Below are positions 57,541 through 64,000 of a stretch of DNA of 64,000 nucleotides, piece by piece (position 1 is the stretch's first letter; every line of letters starts with the position of its first letter). The notes beneath the pieces are model-generated. The model was not told the origin of the DNA, ran no database searches, and was given only the letters and a program-made list of their open reading frames with translations. The DNA is taken from contig JAJEKV010000037.1 in assembly GCA_021234155.1 (NCBI GenBank), forward strand, positions 686,001-750,000, given 5' to 3'. Both the position numbers and the translations under genes were made by a program. This DNA comes from Isoetes taiwanensis. Its lineage: Eukaryota; Streptophyta; Lycopodiopsida; Isoetales; Isoetaceae.

Positions 57541-58249
57541 TTAACAAAAACAAAGGCATTTTATAAAAAGAAAATGCATAACAAAAAAAGAGGTGAAGGA
57601 GAGTCGGTCGCATAGAAAGGGGACCACGAGATCACAAGGAAAGGTTGGACTACGAATTTGATGGAGGCACCACATTTCCTGTAGCTTCAAATATACACAC
57701 TCCATATGCCCTGTACGGTTGTTTGCAGAATTTGCTGCCCATTCCAAAACCTCCTGATCCACGGAAATGCCCATTCGAATAAAAGATGAAATGGTCTCTT
57801 GCGGAAGGCTGCCATGAATAACCTTGTGAGACATAACTTCAACCGGGGTCACTTGGCTGGGCGGTGGGAGATGAAAACTTCGCTTTCTTCTTGCTCCACG
57901 TCCGTCGGAGGAGTCTTCTTGATTTTCTGGAAAATATTCTCTAAGCTGACAGGCGGGTCACTAGCTTCTTTGAGAATCCCCGCTGGCATGCGGAAGAACC
58001 TCATCTTTGGAGGTAGGGCGGGTATCATGGTCGAGAATAGTAGGGCATTTCGGAGGAAGATGAAGATGTGGTGGGTGGAGTTTGATAGGAACTCGAAGAA
58101 GAGGAACTTCGAAGAAGAGGAGCTTCGACTAGGAGAGGCGTTGGCGCTTTTCGGTTCGACTCTCTCCATATTGTCGAAGGGGCTTGCATGCAAAAGTGGA
58201 GGGAGCTTAAGTAGCCTTTACAATTTGGATATTTGTGACTAGAAGGCAA
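57541..58249 (-). other. Unrecognised minus-strand coding-like stretch
   Basis: The frames 58193-57849 and 57852-57541 read, in order, FFRMPAGILKEASDPPVSLE, PPTDVEQEESEVFISHRPAK and VEVMSHKVIHGSLPQETISS. Together they look like parts of one former protein. I do not recognise it. It is absent from the first Harbinger copy, so it may be an insertion or a captured fragment. Confidence 0.35.
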
Positions 58250-58279
58250 TATTTAATGCTAAAATAATAGGGCTATGCG

Positions 58280-59490
58280 ACTTCTTTAATATTTAAGAAT
58301 CTTGGATGATTTTGTGGCCAGTTTCAAAAAAGAAATTCTAAAAAGCAAATAATGAAAGCGAACCTTTATTCCTTGTTTTTTGCTGACAAGTTTGGCAATT
58401 TCGAGCAAGGTCTCCTTTGTCATTTCACATATGCTTTGAGTCATTGCGACCATTGACTCTGCAATTTTCAATTTGTTTGCGGATCTTATTGTTTCCAATT
58501 CACGACCAACTCAATTTTTCTTGCACTTTCTTCTTTGGAAAATCTAATTTCTTCACCTCTGTGTCCCCAAATGTGCTTGCCATCGTGATATTCCCATTGC
58601 AATGTCCTCATCTATTTGCAACTTTGGACTTCTTTCTACTTGTAGGTTTTCCACAAACTCGGTGATTACATTTTGTGATCTAGGACTTGAAGAATAAATG
58701 CGGTTTCTGTGGGTGTCCTATTGATTGGAATTTACGGCATCCTTTGGATTTGCTTGGATTTCCGATGTTAACATCATTGTTTGAATTGGGTGGATCAACA
58801 AATTGGTCTTCAAATCTTGCATCTGTTCCAGCGAGTTTCAAAATAACTATCATTCATGAAAGATTACGAGTAATTGGCATGCAAGTCTGCGCGACCTCGA
58901 AAGCTTCATTGCCAAATTCACCATCATCACCCGGCACTGGTATTGGATTATCGAGGTAACACCATATTTAACTTCTTCCATTACGTCATACCAGCGCCAA
59001 CTTGATGGTTCGGAACACAGTGTATGGCTACAAGCCTCCTTCTCATCTTTAAATTTAGCTTCCGGCTTATCCCATTTGTTCTTTAGTTGTCTCGGCTCCA
59101 CTAAACCCCCCAACAAAGGGCTGCAATTTCATCATAATTTCCCTCCTTTGTGTGTTGGAGAGGTTGAGGGGTGCCTCCGGTTACCAATTTCATCTCGTTC
59201 GAGGAGATTGAGGAATGTGGAACACCGTGATCTGTCCATTACGCAGGGGGACTTCTATTCTTTGTGTCTATCACTTTGAATTTTCTGCTCATGCACAACA
59301 ATAGCCAAAAGCAGAATCGGTTTCTAAAGATTCACTCACAATATTGGAGGTGCACGAATTTATTTGAATACCAGCTTGGATCTCTTTTCTTTTATTTGTC
59401 TTGAAGTCGGAATTGGCTCGAAATTAGTCTCAATTGAACATCCATGGAGATCTGGCTGTCATTTTTCGGGTCCTTCTTGGTGCCATTTTT
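58280..59490 (-). pseudogene. Harbinger ORF1 Myb/SANT-like protein, second copy, broken
   Basis: Minus-strand remnants: MAPRRTRKMT near 59485, a degraded NPSNMQ-like region near 59160, LKNKWDKPEAKFKDEKEACS and SSWRWYDVMEEVKYG (about 59090-58960), then the Glu/Lys tail near 58500-58290 (AESMVAMTQSICEMTKETLL). Multiple frameshifts. Same gene order and orientation as the first copy. Confidence 0.75.
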
Positions 59491-59973
59491 CAATCAGAGG
59501 AGGCCGCGAAAGGCTTGCTGTTCTTGGCAAAAGCGATCGAGAGGCCTTAGACATCTGAATTCAAAGGAAATTGCAGGAATAAGGGCGACACAAAAGGAAA
59601 TTGCCGATCGAAATTAATGAACAAATGCACAAAAACATAATGAAAATGCTGCGTGATCGGATGAATACGGATCGTAATCGGCTAATTGCTTGAGGTGGAT
59701 ACTTGTAGCAAGAATAAAGTGCCTTGAAGATCAACAGGGGAAATGGCCCCGGTATTCGGTTGGGAAACATTTGGGCGGTTTTTGGCGGCGAAAATTAAGG
59801 CTAATTGTTTGGTTAGTGGGCAGTAAGCGCCCCCTACTTGGTTGTTAGGGCGAATCATCTCGGTGAGAGTTGGGTTTTCCCACTCTCACCCATCTCTCCA
59901 TCTCTCCCCCCATCTCTCATCTCTGCGTATTCTCTCGTATTTCTCTCGTCATCTCTCTAAGTCGGCATGTGGC

Positions 59974-59977
<4 letters not shown>

Positions 59978-60046
<69 letters not shown>

Positions 60047-60502
60047 TTCTCCCCTCTCTCCTCTCTCTCTCCTATCTCTCCCCTTCTTTCTCTCTCTATC
60101 TTGCTCTCTCCTCTCTATTTCTCTCTATCTCTCTCTCTCTCTCTTCTCTCCCTCTTCCCTCTCTCTTCTCTCTCTTCTCTCTCCTCTGTGCTCTTCTCTC
60201 TCTCCCTCTCTCTTCTCTTCTCTCTCTCTCCTCTCTCCTCTCTCTCTCCTCGCTCTCCTCTCTTCTCTCTCTCTCCTCTTTCCTCTCTCCTCTCTCCTAT
60301 CTCTCTCCTCTCTCTCTCCTATCTCTCTCTCCTGCCTCTCCTCTCTTCTCTCTCTCCTCTCTCCTCTCTCACTCCTATCTCTCTCCTCTCTCTCTCTCTC
60401 CTCTCTCTCTATTTCTCCTCTCTCTCTCTACCTTTCTCTCTCTTTTCTATTTCCCTCCTCTCTCTTCTCTCTCCTCTCTCCCTCCTCTCTCTTCTCTCTC
60501 TA
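59978..60502 (+). repeat. CT microsatellite
   Basis: Same repeat family as 45262-46262 but about half as long. Confidence 0.96.
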
Positions 60503-60505
60503 GCT

Positions 60506-60977
60506 TTTTTTTAGAACATTCTAGAAGGTTCTAGGATCATCAGAGAGGGGGGGAGAGGGATTGAGATGTTTACCCATGAGCATTTGCAATACTCCATAAC
60601 ATTCTATTTTGAGCATTTGCAAAGTTTCAAAAAACTTTCTATTTTTAGACTGAAACTTTCTATTTTTAGACTGAGGTGCTTACCCATGAGCATCTGGAAC
60701 ATTCCAGAACATTCTATTTTGAACATTTGCAAAGTTTCAAAAAACCTTCTATTTTTAGAGTGAAACTTTCTATTTTTAGACTGAGGTGCTTACCCATGAG
60801 CACCTGGAACATTCCACAACATTCCATTTTGAGCATTTGTAAAGTTTCAAAAAAACTTCTATTTTTAGACTGAAACTTTCTATTTTTAGACTGAGGTGCT
60901 TACTCATGAGCATCTGGAACATTCTAGGACATTCCAAAAGATTTTAGAACATTCTAGAATATCCTAGAGTATCCTTG
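60506..60977 (+). repeat. HSE-rich repeat block 5
   Basis: Gap-free match to block 2 (46264-46735). Confidence 0.92.
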
Positions 60978-61036
60978 AATTAATTAGGCCCCAGCCTTAA
61001 CTAAGCATGGACTTCTTATTATTTCAAGAAAAGACT

Positions 61037-61107
61037 GGTTGGTCTAGTGGTAAGGGTGGGGGGTTTGGGGGGCAATGTCCAGGGTTCAAGTCCGTGGTAA
61101 ACCAAAA
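61037..61107 (+). repeat. tRNA-like A/B-box module, copy in complex repeat 2
   Basis: A box at 61040-61055 and B box GGTTCAAGTCC at 61083-61093, both identical to the 46.8-kb copy. Confidence 0.65.
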
Positions 61108-61269
61108 AAATTTTGTCCACCAAACTTGGGAGCTTTTGAGAGGCCAAGGCCCACGGACGGCCCAGATCAAGCCACGTGGCGCCTCCTTCACCGTCGGATG
61201 TGCCGGATTTACTCACTCACTCACTAACTCACTCACTCACGGACACTATTTCTTTATTATATATAGACT

Positions 61270-61430
61270 AGAAAAGGGCCCGGCCTGACGGCCGGGCCCT
61301 TTTCTTTTGCTCCTTTCCTCGGCTCGGCCGGCCTCCGGCCGGCCTCGCCTCGATCTGGACCAACCCATGCCCTTCTTTTTTGTAGTATTCCTCGGCTCGG
61401 CCGGCCTCCGGCCGGCCTCGCCTCGATTTG
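61270..61430. repeat. GC-rich hairpin and duplicated GGCCGGCC palindromes
   Basis: After ACTAG, AAAAGGGCCCGGCC pairs with GGCCGGGCCCTTTT across a TGAC loop. Then CTCGGCTCGGCCGGCCTCCG occurs twice, each copy followed by CCTCGCCTCGAT. Related but poorer hairpins follow ACTAG at 43434 and 63885. Confidence 0.85.
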
Positions 61431-61474
61431 GACCCCATTAGCACTTTTGACTGAGCCCCTTCCCTTTTCTAGTA

Positions 61475-61825
61475 TCTCTCTCTCCTCTCTCTTCTTTCTA
61501 TGCTCTCTCTCCCCTTCTCTCTGTACTCTCTATATTTTCTCTCCTTTCGCTCCTCTCTCTTCTCTCTCCTCCCTCTTTGCATCTCTTCTCCCACTCTCTC
61601 TTCTCTTTCTCCTCTCTCTTCTCTTTCCTCTCTTTCTTCTCTCTTCTCTCTTTTCTCTCTCTTCTCTCTCCCTCCTCTCTCCCATCTCTCTCTTCTCTCT
61701 CCCCTCTCTCTGCTCCCCTTCTCCCTTTCTCTCTATACTCTCTATTCTCTCTTCTCTCTCTTCTCTATCTCCTCCTCCTCTCTCTCTCCTCCCCTCTCTC
61801 TTCTCTCTCTTCCCTCTCTGTAAAG
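61475..61825 (+). repeat. CT-rich microsatellite
   Basis: Interrupted (CT)n/(TTCTC)n tract. The open frames across it are artefacts. Confidence 0.95.
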
Positions 61826-63600
61826 TATTATCCATAAGGAGCCTACTTACACCTACTACCATGCAAGTCCATATACACACATGCCCTACTACCAATTCTA
61901 AAGTATCACTCATGAGAAGAACACTACCAATTCCATCACCTATGAGGATCTTACTCACATCTCACTCTCCATGGTATTACACAATCTTATTCACACATCT
62001 TGCTCAACCCTCTATTCCATTACCAACAAAGTATCATTCATGGGTAACATGCTCACACATGCCCATGAGGGCCACATCTACTACCTCTACTACTAATTCT
62101 AAAGTATGTCAATTCTAAAGTATCACCTACACACACCCATCATACCCATCACACTTACTACCAATTCCAAAGTATCATCTCCAGAATATTCTATTTTGAG
62201 CATTTGCAAGGTTTCAAGAAACTTTCTACTTTTAGACTGAGGTGCTTCTAGAGCATAGGTGGTTGCCCTATAGCATCTGGAACACTCTAGAACATTCTAT
62301 TTTGAGTTTTTGCAAAGTTTTAGCAAACTTTTCTGTTTTTAGACTATCGTACTTTCTATTTTTAGACTGAGATGCTTACCCTAGAGCATCTGAAACATTC
62401 TAGGACATTCTATTTGAGTTTTTACAAAGTTTAAGCAAACTTTCTATTTTTAGACTAAAACTTTCTATTTTTAGATTGAGGTGCTTACCCTTGAACGTCT
62501 GTAACATTCCAGAAAATTCTATTTTGAGCATTTGCAAAGTTTCCAAAAACTTTCTATTTTTGGATTTAGGTGTTTACCCATGAGCATCTGCAACATTCCA
62601 GAGCATTCTATTTTTTATTTTTAGACTGAAACTTTCTATTTTTAGACTGAGGTGCTTACCCATGAGCACCTACAAAGTATTATTCATGAGTAACATACTC
62701 ATACATGCCCATGAGGCACAATTCTAAAGTATGTCAATTTTAAAGTATCACCCATGTGAAGCTTACACACACCCATCATACCCATCACAGTTACTACCAA
62801 TTCCAAAGTATCACCTCCAGAATATTCTATTTTGAGCATTTGCAAGTTCCAAGAAACTTTCTTTTTTTAGACTGAGGTGCTTCTAGAGCATAGATGGTTG
62901 CCCTATAGCATTTGGAACATTCTAGAACATTCTATTTTGAGTTTTTGCAAAGTTTTAGCAAACTTTTTTGTTTTTAGACTACCGTACTTTCTATTTTTAG
63001 ACTGAGATGCTTACCTTAGAGCATCTGAAACATTCTAGGACATTCTATTTGAGATTTTACAAAGTTTAAGCAAGCTTTCTATTTTTAGACTAAAACTTTC
63101 TATTTTTTGACTGAGGTGCTTACTTTGAGCATCTACAACATTCCAGAACATTCTAATTTGAGCATTTGCAAAGTTTCAAAAAACTTTCTATTTTTGGATT
63201 GAGGTGTTTACCCATGAGCATCTGCAACATTCCACAACATTCTATTTTGAGCATTTGCAAAGTCTTAAAAACTTTCTATTTTTAGACTGAAACTTTCTAT
63301 TTTTTGACTGAGGTGCTTACCCATGAGCATCTGGAACATTCCACAATATTCTATTTTGAGTATTTGCAAAGTTTCAAAAAACTTTCTATTTTTAGACTGA
63401 GGTGCTTACCCATGAGCACCTGGAACATTCTAGAACATTCTATTTTGAGCATCTGCAAAGTTTCAAAAAAACTTCTATTTTTAGATTGAAACTTTCTATT
63501 TTTAGTCTGAGGTGCTTACCCATGAGCATCTGAAACATTCTAGGACATTCCAAAAGATTCTAGAACATTCTAGAACATCCTAGAGTATTCTTGAATTAAT
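61826..63600 (+). repeat. HSE-rich repeat block 6 with a 700-bp internal duplication
   Basis: About a dozen units. CATACCCATCACA(C/G)TTACTACC (62145 and 62780), followed by CCAAAGTATCA(T/C)CTCCAGAA, marks a larger duplication of roughly 640 bp. A near-perfect GAA/TTC array lies at 63423-63440. No gene. Confidence 0.88.
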
Positions 63601-63652
63601 TAGGCCCCAGCCTTAACTATGCATGGAGTTCTTATTCTTTCAAGAAAAGATT

Positions 63653-63725
63653 GGTTGGTCTAGTGGTAAGGGTGGGGGGTTTGGGGGGCAATGTCCAGGG
63701 TTCGAGTCCGTGGTAAACCAAAAAA
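63653..63725 (+). repeat. tRNA-like A/B-box module, third full copy
   Basis: TGGTCTAGTGGTAAGG and the perfect B-box consensus GGTTCGAGTCC (63699-63709). The CACGTGGCGCATCCTCCACC tail and an ACTAG hairpin (63885) follow. The window ends in GATTTGGACCCCATTAGCAC, also present at 61428. Confidence 0.68.
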
Positions 63726-64000
63726 ATTTTGTCCACCAAACTTGGGAGCTTTTAAGAGGCCAAGGCCCACGGACGGCCGAGATCAAGCCACGTGGCGCAT
63801 CCTCCACCGTCGGATGGTCGTGGAATACTCACTCACTCACAGACTCACTCATGGACGCTATTTTCTTATTATAATACTAGAAAAGGCCCGGCGCGGTGAA
63901 GACCCTTTTCTTCCCCTCCCATTCTTATTTTCGACCTCATTTTGACCACCGCCATCGATATGGACCACTCGATTTGGACCCCATTAGCACTTTTGACTGA

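Larger units (their letters stand above)
59845..61260 (+). repeat. Complex repeat block copy 2 (paired with 45145-47030)
   Basis: Contains a head with GTGAGAG and CCCACTCTCACCCATCTCTC, a CT tract (59978-60502), HSE units (60506-60977), the tRNA-like module (61037-61107) and the ACGTGGCGCC tail. Nearly identical to copy 1 outside the CT tract. Confidence 0.93.

Overview
The window is nuclear DNA of a flowering plant. It holds intron-containing plant genes with GT-AG splice sites, a chromodomain Ty3/gypsy retrotransposon, TRIMs, PIF/Harbinger elements, LINE and SINE debris, and long CT microsatellites. I cannot name the species. Only two genes look complete: a four-exon V-ATPase assembly factor (VMA12/TMEM199 type) on the minus strand at 6268-7819, and a seven-exon SEN1-type superfamily 1 helicase on the plus strand at 33638-40241. 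A minus-strand reading frame at 1-329 runs off the left edge. Everything else recognisable is mobile-element DNA or decayed gene fragments.

Layout. 1-1300: partial basic/serine-rich ORF and a 104-bp tandem repeat interrupted by a complete 454-bp TRIM. 1466-4751: a PIF/Harbinger element with a transposase and a convergent Myb/SANT gene, both broken. 5288-5353: SINE head. 6268-7819: VMA12-like gene. 8002-14252: a composite Helitron-like element (HLE-A) whose 5' terminal repeat recurs inverted near the 3' end, just before a terminal palindrome; it carries a lachrymatory-factor-synthase-like gene fragment, two more elements of the same family (HLE-B, HLE-D) and a MULE with a 9-bp target duplication. 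14991-17295 and 50741-53068: two copies of a segment carrying pieces of an IMPL2 (histidinol-phosphate phosphatase) gene. The first copy has a LINE insertion that the second lacks; the second has a Helitron-like insertion (HLE-C) that the first lacks. 21949-28631: three-level nested insertion (TRIM, then a TIR DNA transposon, then a defective chromovirus). 29483-29945: a TRIM-like array of three LTRs. 30480-31620: LINE debris.

33000-40440 is the SEN1-like gene with its promoter (three G-boxes, TATA box, short uORF). From 42 kb on the DNA is dominated by a complex repeat: CT microsatellite, then about 90-bp units dense in heat-shock-element-like GAA/TTC arrays, then a tRNA-like A/B-box module, then a conserved tail. 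One 1.4-1.9 kb block of it is duplicated at 45.1-47.0 and 59.8-61.3 kb with near-identical sequence. Between these blocks lie remnants of an FCP1/NIF-type HAD phosphatase, two receptor-kinase fragments (one LysM-RLK like), a possible replitron-type HUH endonuclease remnant, and a second PIF/Harbinger element.

The two intact genes are unrelated to each other in function. The VMA12-like protein would act at the ER in V-ATPase assembly; the SEN1-like helicase would act in the nucleus on RNA or RNA:DNA hybrids. The strongest candidate for something under-described is the Helitron-like family with its shared 15-bp GC-rich motif.
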